Assembly: GCA_013823135.1 (NCBI GenBank)
Contig: PNLP01000057.1
Coordinates: 1 to 45,884 of the forward strand
DNA length: 45,884 bases
From: Planctomycetaceae bacterium
Lineage (GTDB): Bacteria; Planctomycetota; Planctomycetia; Gemmatales; Gemmataceae
Direction of reading: 5' to 3'
Below, piece by piece: positions 1-8,011 of this stretch. The translations under genes and the position numbers were made by a program. The first letter of the stretch is position 1. Each line of letters starts with the position of its first letter. The notes beneath the pieces were generated by a model. The model had not been told where the DNA came from and searched no databases. It was given only the letters and a program-made list of their open reading frames with translations.

Positions 1-154
1 TTGTGTCCAGTCCAAGGGGCGCAGTACAGTGTCCACCAAGTCTGTCAAGCAGCGTGACTCCATAGTTTGGTTGTGCCACAGCAAAGGTCGAACCGTCCGG
101 GTGGAAGAGGATGTGCGAGATCGGGTGTGGTGAGGCGGTGGTGAACGTGAACAT
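1..154 (-). CDS. WD40-repeat protein, N-terminal fragment (runs off the left edge)
   Basis: The complement strand is open from an ATG at 154 to the window edge, giving 51 residues that begin MFTFTTASPHPISHILFHPD. The stretch FHPDGSTFAVAQPNYGVTLLDR has the pattern of a WD40 blade: a buried hydrophobic strand, an H/SPDG turn, a second strand, then a V-x-L-x-D strand. No signal peptide is visible, so the product is probably cytoplasmic. WD40 propellers are scaffolds for protein contacts, and no specific partner can be named. The gene is divergent from the hydrolase at 440, so 155-439 must hold both promoters; I see no clear -35/-10 there. Only the first blade is present, so the assignment is moderate. 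Confidence 0.6.
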   Translation of the reverse strand, partial: MFTFTTASPHPISHILFHPDGSTFAVAQPNYGVTLLDRLGGHCTAPLGLDT

Positions 155-439
155 GGCGGAGTCCGTTCAGAGTCGAAGTGGTACTGTGAAAGTGACTGAC
201 GACCAGAGCGTCGGGTTCGGCCCGCGAACCGAGAATTGCCCGCGGTGAACTTCACGAAATTCTAACAAAATTGCGGCATCGCCTGTGAATTTCGGCAGGC
301 TGTATGGGTGAATTCGCCAACAACCGGGGAATCTGGCCCAGAGAAGCGATTTTTTCCCCATTTCGAGTCAAGTCACGCTATCCTGACCATGTCGTTGCCG
401 GCCTATTCATTCGTCGCCGGTACCGCGGAGTCTCCGGTT

Positions 440-1288
440 ATGGCAGCACCTTTCAATGGTTTGATCGAGCGTTTCCGGCCCAAACACTACAGCCGGAAAC
501 AGCCGTTGGTCCTCATCAATGGGCTCGCCGAACAGGCTGAGTCCTGGTACCGCAACCGGAAATACTGGGCGCGGTTCTTCGATGTCCACGCGCCGAACAT
601 CCTCGCGTTCGAGGGCGAAGCACTCCACCGCAAGATCGCGGCCAAGGAACCGATCAGCGTCGAGTACCTCGTGAAGCAACTGCACACGTACCTCGACCAG
701 TTCGTCCAGACCCCGCCGTATCATCTGGTATCGAGTAGTCTAGGTGGGAAGGTCGCTGTCGAGTTCGCCGCCACATATCCGAATCTCGTCTCGCGGCTGA
801 TTCTTCTGTGTCCGTCCGGAATGGGCGACAAGGAGAAGCTTCCGATCATGGAAGGGATCGTGGGTCGGGACGCCAGCGCGATGGTTAAGAGTGTGTTCCT
901 CAAGCCGCGGCTAGCTGATCGGGACATGCTGCGTTACTACAAATCGCGTTTTGCCAGCCGCAAATGGAAGTCGGGCTTCTTGAAAACCGTTCGCGGCACG
1001 CTGGATCACACGGTTCGCGAACGACTGAAAGATGTGAAGTGTCCGACCCTGCTCTTGACCACAACCGGCGATAAAATTTGCTGCCCGTTGACCGCAGAAG
1101 AGGCGGCGAAAGATCTGCCCCACGGCCACTTTCTGAAACTCGACAAATGCGGGCACGCGCCGCAGATCGAAAAGTCCTCGAAGATTAACCGCCTGGTCGT
1201 ACACTTTCTGAGTGCGACAAAACCGACTGCGCATCCCTCCTGGACTCAGTTGCTCCTCGTGAAGCCCACCCAAAGGCCTAGTTTATGA
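440..1288 (+). CDS. alpha/beta-hydrolase fold protein
   Basis: A 282-residue protein with an alpha/beta hydrolase layout: PLVLINGLAEQ near the N-terminus as the oxyanion strand, a nucleophile elbow VSSSLGG with Ser100, an acid in LLLTTTGDK (Asp211), and a base in KCGHAPQIEK (His239). The elbow reads S-S-S-L-G where most members have G-x-S-x-G, so the first small residue is Ser. No signal peptide is seen. I chose the ATG at 440 because GGAG lies 9 bases upstream and the fold starts right after it; in-frame alternatives are the ATG at 389 and a GTG at 308. The stop overlaps the methyltransferase start by 4 bases (ATGA), so the two are coupled. The substrate is unknown; esterase or lipase-like activity is only a family expectation. 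Confidence 0.85.
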   Translation: MAAPFNGLIERFRPKHYSRKQPLVLINGLAEQAESWYRNRKYWARFFDVHAPNILAFEGEALHRKIAAKEPISVEYLVKQLHTYLDQFVQTPPYHLVSSSLGGKVAVEFAATYPNLVSRLILLCPSGMGDKEKLPIMEGIVGRDASAMVKSVFLKPRLADRDMLRYYKSRFASRKWKSGFLKTVRGTLDHTVRERLKDVKCPTLLLTTTGDKICCPLTAEEAAKDLPHGHFLKLDKCGHAPQIEKSSKINRLVVHFLSATKPTAHPSWTQLLLVKPTQRPSL

Positions 1289-1971
1289 CGACCCACGAGT
1301 TGCCGGTGGCCGAAGCCAAGACGAACCCCAATCCGCCACGCCACCAGCCCGACTCGCCGCCCCCAACGGGTCGCCCTGGCGGCCCGGATTGGTGGTTGAT
1401 GATGAAGGCGTTCCTGACACAAGGCAAGCAGATTGCGTCGTGCGCGCCGAGCTCGGCCGCGATGGCACGCAAGATGATCGACGGCATCGACTGGGATGCG
1501 GCGAAGTGTATCGTCGAGCTTGGGGCCGGCACGGGGCCAATCACGGCACAGCTTGTGAAGCGGTTGAAGCCGCACACACGAGCGCTGGTGATCGAACTCG
1601 ACCCAACATTGTGTGCTCGCCTCCAGGATCGCTTCCGGGGCGTTCCGAACCTGGACGTGGTTCACGGCGACGCGACACAGTTCGACAAGTACCTCGCCGA
1701 GCGTGGCCTGCCCGAAGTCGATCACGTCCTGTCGGGGTTGCCGCTGCCGTCGTTCCCGAAGGAACTCCGCAACGCAGTTCTCGGAACGTCCGCCAGAGCG
1801 CTCTCGGCACGCGGCACGTTTCGCCAGCTCACCGTGATGCCGCTCGTCTACTACAAGATGTACGCCCGCTACTTCGACGATGTGAAGTTCCGGTTCGTGC
1901 CGTGGAACCTGCCTCCGGGCGGCGTGTACATGTGCCGCGGCTTCCGTGGTACGGTTGCCTCCGTGAAGTAA
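1285..1971 (+). CDS. SAM-dependent methyltransferase (PmtA/KsgA-like)
   Basis: A 228-residue class I methyltransferase. Motif I, VELGAGTGP, sits at residues 77-85. An acidic residue ends strand 2 (LVIELDP), and VVHGDATQF is the motif II-III region. The segment FLTQGKQIASCAPSS just before the core resembles the entry region of bacterial phospholipid N-methyltransferases (PmtA type), which are related to rRNA adenine dimethylases. LSGLPLPSFP stands where the rRNA enzymes have the N-L/I-P-Y/F motif, which argues against an rRNA target. A membrane lipid such as phosphatidylethanolamine is therefore the likeliest substrate, by inference. The start overlaps the hydrolase stop by 4 bases, and a terminator follows at 1994-2028. 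Confidence 0.82.
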   Translation: MTTHELPVAEAKTNPNPPRHQPDSPPPTGRPGGPDWWLMMKAFLTQGKQIASCAPSSAAMARKMIDGIDWDAAKCIVELGAGTGPITAQLVKRLKPHTRALVIELDPTLCARLQDRFRGVPNLDVVHGDATQFDKYLAERGLPEVDHVLSGLPLPSFPKELRNAVLGTSARALSARGTFRQLTVMPLVYYKMYARYFDDVKFRFVPWNLPPGGVYMCRGFRGTVASVK

Positions 1972-1993
1972 GAGAACACCGCGAGTAGAATGG

Positions 1994-2028
1994 AAGCCCG
2001 CCCGCTATTGGGTGGGCTTTCGGTTTTT
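1994..2028 (+). terminator. Rho-independent terminator after the methyltransferase
   Basis: A 10-bp stem AAGCCCGCCC / GGGTGGGCTT (1994-2003 with 2010-2019, one G-U pair) closes a 6-base loop and runs into TTCGGTTTTT. It lies 22 bases after the methyltransferase stop and separates that operon from the GH3 gene. Confidence 0.8.
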
Positions 2029-2029
2029 G

Positions 2030-2111
2030 TAGGGTGGGTCGAGCGAAGCGAGCCCCACCATTCGTCCAGGTTATGGTGGGCTCGTCGTGTAGCACGACTC
2101 GACCCACCCTA
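2030..2111. repeat. REP-like intergenic palindrome (nested inverted repeat)
   Basis: The outer arms TAGGGTGGGTCGAG (2030-2043) and CTCGACCCACCCTA (2098-2111) are perfect 14-bp complements. Inside lie AGCCCCACCAT (2051-2061) facing ATGGTGGGCT (2073-2082), which differ by one inserted C, and a small hairpin GTCGTG-TAG-CACGAC (2084-2098). The whole can fold as a branched hairpin or cruciform. It sits directly between the terminator and the GH3 start codon. The word GGTGGGTCGAGCGAAGCGAG resembles palindromic repeats dispersed in many bacterial genomes (recalled, not searched). An apparent in-frame GTG at 2034 lies inside the palindrome and is not a convincing start. Confidence 0.8.
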
Positions 2112-2123
2112 CGAGACTTTCCA

Positions 2124-3695
2124 ATGCCAAGCACTGCGTTCCTGGCTCCGCTGGTGGGCCGCAACTGGGTCCGCAAGGTCGCAGATTCTGTGCTGCTACG
2201 GTACGCACACAACCGCACCGTTGCACTCGATCGCATGGACGCCGGGCAAGTTCAGCACGACACACTCATGTCGCTCGTTCGCCGGGCGAAAAACACCAGG
2301 TTCGGCCGCGACCACGACTTCTCTCGCATATACTCGCTTGCCGACTATCAGGCCCGTGTCCCCGTCCGCGAGTACGAGTTCTTCTGGAATAACTACTGGA
2401 AAGATGCGTATCCCCGGCTCGACGACGTCACGTGGCCGGGGAAGATTCCGTACTACGCTCTTTCGAGCGGCACCACGTCCGGCGCGACGAAGTACATACC
2501 TATTACCTGGGAGATGGTGCGGTCGAACAAGAAGACGGCGTTCACTACGCTCGCGTTGTTCCGCCACGCGCACCCTGAAGCAAAACTGTTCAACGGCAAG
2601 TTCTTCTTTCTGGGCGGCAGCACGGAACTGCGCCAGCAACCTGACGGTAGCCTTGCGGGAGATCTCAGCGGCATCTCAGCCCGGGAACTGCTGGAGTTGC
2701 TGCGACCGTATATCTTTCCGCCATTCGAGTACACAAAGATCTCGGACTGGAAGGAGAAGATGACCAAGTTTGCGGAACTCAGCGCAACCGAACCGATCAC
2801 GGCTATCAGCGGCATCCCGGCGTGGATGCAGCGACTGTTCGATTGCGTGAAGCAGGTCAGCGGCAAGAAGACGATCAGCGAGGTATGGCCCGACCTGCGG
2901 CTCGTGGTTCACGGCGGCACGAAGTTCGACCCGTACCGCGACATGTTTACCAAGGAAATGGGTAGCGATCTCGTCAAGTTCTGTGAGGTGTACCCCGCGT
3001 CGGAAGGCTTCGTTGCGACCGAAGACCCGCGCTACGGCATGTTGCGTGTGGTGCCCGATCACGACGTGTTCTTCGAGTTTGTGCCAGTCGAGGATCTCGG
3101 CAAGGACCGACCCGCACGGCACACGCTGGCGAACGTCGAACTCGGCGTGCAGTATGCCGTGGTCATCACCTCGTGTGCGGGCGTGTGGTCGTACCTCGTG
3201 GGCGACACGGTCGCGTTCGAGAGCCGCACGCCGCCGCTGATCCGCTTCACGGGCCGCACGAAGTATTTCCTCTCGGCGTTCGGCGAGCACCTCATCAGCG
3301 AGGAAGTCGAGAAAGCTGTCACGTTCGCGTGCCGGGAAACGGGAGTGTTCCAGCTCGACTTCCACGTCGGGCCGGTGTTCCCGACCGATCCTTCAAAGCC
3401 TGGGTACCACAGGTATCTGGTCGAATTCGCCGACGCGGTTCCCGACCTGAAGGTGTTCGCAGAGAAGATCGACGAGGAGCTTTCGCGGATCAACGAGGAT
3501 TACGGACCACACCGCGTCGGCGACCTGGCGATGCTCATCCCTGAAGTGCGAGCAGTGAAGCCGGGCGGGTTCAGCGCGTGGATGAAGGCCACGCGGCCAT
3601 CGCTGGACATTCAGGCCAAGGTGCCCCGGATGGACAACAGCGGGAAGATCACACAAAGTCTGACGACATGGTTGGCGGAACAGGGGTATGCGTAG
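2124..3695 (+). CDS. GH3-family acyl-adenylating (auxin-responsive-type) enzyme
   Basis: A 523-residue member of the GH3 family, part of the ANL adenylate-forming superfamily. Members activate a carboxylic acid with ATP and usually pass it to an amino acid. The ATP-binding motif SSGTTSGATK is at residues 114-123. VYPASEGF carries the conserved Y-x-x-S-E-G, SYLVGDTVAF is the hinge-strand G-D motif, and FTGRTKYFLSAFGEH leads to the C-terminal domain. The ATG at 2124 is taken because it follows the palindrome and starts a plausible N-terminus. In plants GH3 enzymes conjugate jasmonate or auxin; the bacterial substrates are largely unknown, and nothing here names the acid or amine. It lies downstream of the hydrolase/methyltransferase pair but is separated from it by a terminator. 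Confidence 0.88.
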   Translation: MPSTAFLAPLVGRNWVRKVADSVLLRYAHNRTVALDRMDAGQVQHDTLMSLVRRAKNTRFGRDHDFSRIYSLADYQARVPVREYEFFWNNYWKDAYPRLDDVTWPGKIPYYALSSGTTSGATKYIPITWEMVRSNKKTAFTTLALFRHAHPEAKLFNGKFFFLGGSTELRQQPDGSLAGDLSGISARELLELLRPYIFPPFEYTKISDWKEKMTKFAELSATEPITAISGIPAWMQRLFDCVKQVSGKKTISEVWPDLRLVVHGGTKFDPYRDMFTKEMGSDLVKFCEVYPASEGFVATEDPRYGMLRVVPDHDVFFEFVPVEDLGKDRPARHTLANVELGVQYAVVITSCAGVWSYLVGDTVAFESRTPPLIRFTGRTKYFLSAFGEHLISEEVEKAVTFACRETGVFQLDFHVGPVFPTDPSKPGYHRYLVEFADAVPDLKVFAEKIDEELSRINEDYGPHRVGDLAMLIPEVRAVKPGGFSAWMKATRPSLDIQAKVPRMDNSGKITQSLTTWLAEQGYA

Positions 3696-3721
3696 CGGTC
3701 GCCGCAACGCGACGACGCGGG

Positions 3722-3738
3722 CCGCCCCGTTGGGGCGG
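3722..3738. terminator. GC hairpin between convergent genes
   Basis: CCGCCCC-GTT-GGGGCGG forms a perfect 7-bp stem with a 3-base loop between the convergent GH3 and beta-RFAP synthase stop codons. There is no T-tract on either strand, so it could be an RNA 3'-end stabiliser rather than an intrinsic terminator. Confidence 0.45.
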
Positions 3739-3741
3739 GGG

Positions 3742-4680
3742 CTAAACCATGGTTACGTTGTGCCCGGTGCTGATTCTCGCAACGCTGACCGGCGTGCGCT
3801 GGCCGAATCGCAACACCAGTGACAACGCTGTGTCACTATCCGGAACGACAGCGAACACGGTCGGCCCCCACGAGCTTTGCCCCACGGCGCGGATGCCGGA
3901 GTGGCGCAGTTCCGCGATCAATTCCGCGATCGCCGCCGATGCGTATGGCCCGCCCTGTGCAGCTGCGAACGGCTCGCCCGCCCGTCGGTTGAACTCGTGG
4001 ATCGCATCCCCGAAAGCGTGCATGTCCCCGGCTCGGATTGCGGGGATGATCGCGGTCTCCGCGAGTTGCCGGAGAGCGTTTGGATCGCCACTGCTGGCCG
4101 CCGCGAAGGCCGCTCTTTCCAGGTGCCCGTGCCAGGTCGCGGGCGCGGGTGGAACGAAAAGCACGACTCGCCATTCGTTCGGTAACCGAACATGGGCCAG
4201 CAACGGCGACACTTCCTCGCCCGGCAGTTTCCCGGCATCCACGATCAAACCGCCACGGTCGAACCCATGAACGCCGATGGCTGAACGCTCGCCGCGCCCC
4301 ACGCGGTTTGCCAGTGTGCGGGATTCCAGGTCAGGTTCGCCCAGTGCCGCCGCGAGCACCTTTCCAACCGCGAGCCCGAGTTGCGTTCCGACTCCGAGGC
4401 CCGTGTGCTCCGTGGGGCACCGTTCAACAAGCACCTGAAACGGTCGGCGATTCTGTTCGGGAATGGATTGCATGAACCGCATAGCGAATTGCTGTGCCCG
4501 GCTCGCAAGCATACCCTCGAACCGCCACGACTCGGCAGGTTCCGCCGTCACCACCACACCGGGCGTATCGATCATCAAGCCGACGCCGCCGAACGCACGG
4601 ACCCCCGCTCGATGCTCTCCATCGGTAGGCACGTGAAACAGCCCGAAGTGCAATCGGCTCGGGGCGATCACTCGCGTCAT
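3742..4680 (-). CDS. mptG: beta-ribofuranosylaminobenzene 5'-phosphate synthase (methanopterin biosynthesis)
   Basis: A 312-residue GHMP-superfamily-like protein. It starts MTRVIAPSRLHFGLFHVPTD, the typical opening of beta-RFAP synthase. Next come GGVGLMIDTPGV and the glycine-rich HTGLGVGTQLGLAVGK in the place of the GHMP ATP loop, RSAIGVHGFDRGGLIVDAG, and a C-terminal SSWGPTVFAVV motif. The enzyme condenses p-aminobenzoate with PRPP, releasing CO2 and diphosphate; this is the first committed step towards tetrahydromethanopterin, the C1 carrier of methanogens, methylotrophs and many planctomycetes. The start at 4680 overlaps the DUF447 stop by 4 bases (ATGA). An open frame continues further upstream but that part is inside DUF447. 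It is the third gene of an operon with pabB and DUF447. Confidence 0.88.
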   Translation of the reverse strand: MTRVIAPSRLHFGLFHVPTDGEHRAGVRAFGGVGLMIDTPGVVVTAEPAESWRFEGMLASRAQQFAMRFMQSIPEQNRRPFQVLVERCPTEHTGLGVGTQLGLAVGKVLAAALGEPDLESRTLANRVGRGERSAIGVHGFDRGGLIVDAGKLPGEEVSPLLAHVRLPNEWRVVLFVPPAPATWHGHLERAAFAAASSGDPNALRQLAETAIIPAIRAGDMHAFGDAIHEFNRRAGEPFAAAQGGPYASAAIAELIAELRHSGIRAVGQSSWGPTVFAVVPDSDTALSLVLRFGQRTPVSVARISTGHNVTMV

Positions 4681-5246
4681 CGGTTCGCCTCCGCGGCGCG
4701 GAGTTTTGCTTCGAGCAAGTCCATTGCAGTGTGCTCCGCGGGGCCGCCGGTCTTGCCCACGATCACGCGGAGCTTTTTGAACTCGGCAGCGATTTCTGCC
4801 AGCGGGATGATGTGGAATCGCGTGGCAAGGATCGATGCCTCGACCACCGCGTGCTTCGCACGGTTGAACCCAAAGAAGTCCCGCGTTCGCCCGGCGTGAA
4901 TCACCTCGACCTCGATACACATACGCTCTTGAGTCGTGTCCATCGACTTCACGACGAACTCGAAATGCCGGCACGAATCGGCGAGCACGAACCCGCTCAC
5001 GCGCTCGGGAGGCTTCACAGGTGGGAACACATCAATCGCCCCGATCGCTGCCTTCGCAAGCAATAACGCATCGTCTGTGACGTGCAGCACTCCTTGCGGG
5101 TGCCGCACGAGGTTGCGGTATGTCGTCGAGGTCGGGAACGGGCGCAGGGTAAATCGCGTGAAGTCGTCGTTCACCCGCGGCCCCATGGGCGTGAGGTGCG
5201 GCGACCCATCGGGGTTCACGGTGGTAACGAGACCTTCGAGAATCAT
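4677..5246 (-). CDS. DUF447-family protein, probable methanopterin-pathway flavin-fold protein
   Basis: A 189-residue protein starting MILEGLVTTVNPDGSPHLTP, the characteristic start of DUF447. The family has a split-barrel fold like FMN-binding pyridoxamine-phosphate-oxidase-type proteins. Visible landmarks are APMG-type PMGPRV, LRPFPTSTTYRNL, GVLHVTDD, FGFNRAKHAVVEASILATR and a helical C-terminus. From memory, DUF447 genes occur beside other tetrahydromethanopterin genes in methanogens and C1-transferring bacteria, but the reaction is not established. Here the gene lies between pabB (40-bp gap) and beta-RFAP synthase (4-bp overlap), which supports a role in the same pathway. A reductase or carrier-chaperone function would be inference. 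Confidence 0.8.
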   Translation of the reverse strand: MILEGLVTTVNPDGSPHLTPMGPRVNDDFTRFTLRPFPTSTTYRNLVRHPQGVLHVTDDALLLAKAAIGAIDVFPPVKPPERVSGFVLADSCRHFEFVVKSMDTTQERMCIEVEVIHAGRTRDFFGFNRAKHAVVEASILATRFHIIPLAEIAAEFKKLRVIVGKTGGPAEHTAMDLLEAKLRAAEANR

Positions 5247-5286
5247 TTGGCGGTTCCAACGTGGATGCTGACTCGGAACCTGGAAC

Positions 5287-6783
5287 TCACAAACTTCTTA
5301 ACAGCCCCGCAGCCTTGTGGAGCGTTTCCTCGTATTCGCGAGCGGGGTCGCTATCGGCGACGATGCCACCACCAACGGGGAACTGCACCCACCCGCGGCC
5401 CGCAGTGAACGTGCGGATCAGGATATTCGTGTCCATCGCACCGTCGAACCCGATCCACCCAAGACAGCCGCAATACGGCCCGCGTGCGGTCGGTTCCAGT
5501 TCCGCGATGATCTCCATGGCCCGCACCTTCGGTGCACCCGTGACCGAGCCACCTGGGAATGCACCTGCGAGCAAATCGAGTGGCCCGACACCCGGACGCA
5601 GTTTGCCGCGCACCTCGGAAACGAGGTGATGCACGAAGCGGAACGTTTCCACCTCGCACACTCGTGGCACTTTGACTGAACCGTACTCGCACGCCTTGCC
5701 AATATCGTTGCGGAGCAGGTCAACAATCATCACGTTCTCGGCGTGATCCTTGGGGCTACTCGCCAAATCGCGGATCAACGCGGCATCTTCCTCTGGGGTG
5801 CGCCCACGCGGACGGGTGCCCTTGATGGGGCGAGTCTCCACTTCGCCATTCGGATGCACACGGAGGAAGCGTTCGGGCGACGCGCTGAGAATCTGGAAGT
5901 CCCCAAGATCAAAGTACGCCGCGAATGGTGCCGGGTTGAGCGTGCGGAGCCGCCCGTAAAGTTCCAGCGGGTGCTCGCGGAGCGGCGCGAGGAGCCGCTG
6001 CGAGAGGTTCACCTGAAACGCATCCCCGGCGTGGATGTACTCGACGACCCGCCGCACCGCCGCCTCGTACCCTGCACGGTCAAAGTTGCTGGTGACACCA
6101 GGGAAACCGGGCAGAGGAAACTGCGGCGAGAGTATTGGCGAGCCGGGGGTGTCAACCCCTGGGTTCTGAGACGATCGGGGAGCATTGCCGCACGGAGAGC
6201 AAAGCAACTCCAGCACATCGCTGAGGCGTTGCTCACGACGTCGCTTTCGTGCGGTACGATCCCGCTCTGGGTGACCCATCGAGACGAGCCAGGTACGCTC
6301 GCGGAGGTTGTCGAAGCTGACAACCCAGTCGTAGATGCCGGCCGCGTAAGCCGGGACGTTGAACTCGTCCGTGCGTGTCGGGTCGATGTCTTCAAACACC
6401 CGGTTCAGATCGTACCCAAATAGACCCGCGAGCCCTCCCTGGAACGGGGGCAGGTCGGGGCATGTCTTGCGGTGCGTCTCGTGGAGTACCCGCTGGAAGC
6501 CCACCCAGGGATGGCCCAAGCCATATCGCACCCCGTCGAGCGAGCGACCATCGGGTGAAGTGAGCCACTCCGGTGGTTCCGCGCTCACATAGGAATAGCG
6601 GCCGCGTTCGCCGTGCTTCTCGGCGGAGTCGAGGAACAGCAGATGGGGGAGGTGTGCGAGGCGGCGTGCGACTTCCCACGGGTCGGGAGCCGGGACCAAC
6701 TCCACCGCAAGCGGACCGCCCGGCGGAGTCGCCACGGGGATCGCGTCGAACTGAAGTGGTTTGTTTCCCGCACCCGCATCCAT
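5287..6783 (-). CDS. pabB: aminodeoxychorismate synthase component I
   Basis: A 498-residue chorismate-using enzyme. The catalytic half carries PIKGTRPRG, ENVMIVDLLRNDIG, FRFVHHLVSEVRG, FPGGSVTGAPKVRAMEII and GCLGWIGFDGAMDTN, in the order usual for PabB/TrpE. Lys321 in PIKGT is the residue that marks aminodeoxychorismate synthase; anthranilate synthase has PIAGT. I start at the ATG at 6783 (MDAGAGNK); an open frame extends upstream to 6852 through the terminator and is less likely. The enzyme aminates chorismate on the way to p-aminobenzoate. Its operon partners (DUF447 and beta-RFAP synthase) suggest this p-aminobenzoate feeds methanopterin synthesis, though folate could share it. No pabA or pabC is adjacent. 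Confidence 0.92.
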   Translation of the reverse strand: MDAGAGNKPLQFDAIPVATPPGGPLAVELVPAPDPWEVARRLAHLPHLLFLDSAEKHGERGRYSYVSAEPPEWLTSPDGRSLDGVRYGLGHPWVGFQRVLHETHRKTCPDLPPFQGGLAGLFGYDLNRVFEDIDPTRTDEFNVPAYAAGIYDWVVSFDNLRERTWLVSMGHPERDRTARKRRREQRLSDVLELLCSPCGNAPRSSQNPGVDTPGSPILSPQFPLPGFPGVTSNFDRAGYEAAVRRVVEYIHAGDAFQVNLSQRLLAPLREHPLELYGRLRTLNPAPFAAYFDLGDFQILSASPERFLRVHPNGEVETRPIKGTRPRGRTPEEDAALIRDLASSPKDHAENVMIVDLLRNDIGKACEYGSVKVPRVCEVETFRFVHHLVSEVRGKLRPGVGPLDLLAGAFPGGSVTGAPKVRAMEIIAELEPTARGPYCGCLGWIGFDGAMDTNILIRTFTAGRGWVQFPVGGGIVADSDPAREYEETLHKAAGLLRSL

Positions 6784-6802
6784 AAGGGAAGTATAGGGGC
6801 GC

Positions 6803-6834
6803 GAAAAAGCCCACCCAGAGCAATGGGTGGGCTT
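6803..6834 (-). terminator. Terminator of the first thioredoxin gene
   Basis: Read leftward, AAGCCCACCC (complement of 6825-6834) pairs with GGGTGGGCTT (complement of 6807-6816) and runs into TTTTTCGC. It lies 15 bases past the thioredoxin stop and before the pabB start, so it insulates the pabB operon. The stem core GCCCACCC recurs in other terminators of this window. Confidence 0.82.
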
Positions 6835-6848
6835 GGCTGAACATTCCA

Positions 6849-7991
6849 TCAACCCTTCGGCTTAATTTCCTTCAGCAGTGCGTCAATCGCGTCGTCCATG
6901 GCCTTCTCACGGACGTGCTTGTAGCGGATCACGCCCTTCTCATCGAGAACGTACACGGTCGGGAAGAACTGCACCTTGTAGTCGGCGACCGGGCCGCCCT
7001 TGGGGCCGCCGTTCCACCAGTGAACCCAGGGCATCGGCTCCTTCTCGATGAACTTCACCACGGTGTCCTTCTCGGCGTCGGCGCTCAGGCTAATGAACGC
7101 GAACGGCTTGTCCTTCAGGTTCTTCACCAACTCGCGTTCGTGCGGAATCATGGCGACACATGGTCCGCACCACGTTGCCCAGATGTCCAGAACAACGACC
7201 TTGCCGCGATAGTCGCTGATCTTCACCTTTTTGCCGTCGAGATCCTCGGCCACGGAGTCCGGAAGAACCTTGCCGACGGTCAGATTGTTGAGGAAGAACA
7301 ACTGCGTTTCCACGGCCTTGGCGATAGCCTGCTTGCCACCGCGGTTGGTCAGTTCCACATCGCCGTACTCTTTGCTGGCCTTGTTCAAGAGAGTCTCGGC
7401 TTCCTTGAACGCGGCTGCTTGCTTGTCCGCAGGCATCCCTGGGCCACCGCGTGGGTAGTCGGCTTCTTCGATCATCCCGGACGCCAGGTAGTATAGGGTC
7501 GCGCCCTTCACGTCCTTGTCGGCGGATTTCTCGTGAATGGCCTTCAGGAGTTTCTGCCCGCCGGAGTTCTTGCCGAGTGTGGGGATCAGTGGCTTCAGCT
7601 TGGGGTTCTCAGCGAAGTTGCTGCCGATCAGTTCGGCAGCCTTCGTAGCAACCGGCGTGGTACCGCCCATGTTCAGGGCGAACAACGCGGCGTCGAATGC
7701 AACGGGATCCTTCAGGTCGGCTTGGGCCAGCGACAGTGCCTTCTCGGCAAACTTGGGTTGGAGACCGAAGAACTTCTCGCGAAGTGCGTTTTTTTCTTCT
7801 GGTGTCTTCGCGGCCTGGAATTCCTTGCCCAGCGACTCTGCCGTGTCCTGGAATTCCTTCTGGATTGCCTTGAACTTTTGTGCCGTAGTTGGCGTTTCGT
7901 CCGACTTCTTTTCGTCTGGTTTCTTGTCGTCGAGAGCACCGGCAAGGCTGCACAGGCACACGGCCAGTGCGGCTGCTAGCAGCGAACGCAT
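6849..7991 (-). CDS. Exported TlpA-like thioredoxin-fold protein (paralogue A)
   Basis: A 380-residue protein with a signal peptide (MRSLLAAALAVCLCSLAGAL) and then a Lys/Asp/Glu-rich helical domain of about 210 residues. The C-terminal TlpA/ResA-type thioredoxin domain carries LDIWATWCGPC (Trp274 to Cys278) and a Pro before a late strand (FFPTVYVLD). A periplasmic disulfide reductase role is likely from the family; no partner is visible. The start at 7991 gives the signal peptide; the frame extends further to 8027 without added sense. It is a tandem paralogue of the gene at 8056-9189: both share WATWCGPC-x-AMIPHER and the block KEPMPWVHWW. Each gene ends in its own terminator, so they may be separate units. 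Confidence 0.88.
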   Translation of the reverse strand: MRSLLAAALAVCLCSLAGALDDKKPDEKKSDETPTTAQKFKAIQKEFQDTAESLGKEFQAAKTPEEKNALREKFFGLQPKFAEKALSLAQADLKDPVAFDAALFALNMGGTTPVATKAAELIGSNFAENPKLKPLIPTLGKNSGGQKLLKAIHEKSADKDVKGATLYYLASGMIEEADYPRGGPGMPADKQAAAFKEAETLLNKASKEYGDVELTNRGGKQAIAKAVETQLFFLNNLTVGKVLPDSVAEDLDGKKVKISDYRGKVVVLDIWATWCGPCVAMIPHERELVKNLKDKPFAFISLSADAEKDTVVKFIEKEPMPWVHWWNGGPKGGPVADYKVQFFPTVYVLDEKGVIRYKHVREKAMDDAIDALLKEIKPKG

Positions 7992-8011
7992 GTAAAACCT
8001 CTGAGATTGGG

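Noticed and set aside
2034..2123. GTG at 2034 as the GH3 start
   Set aside because: It lies inside the palindromic repeat; the ATG at 2124 gives a natural N-terminus just after it.
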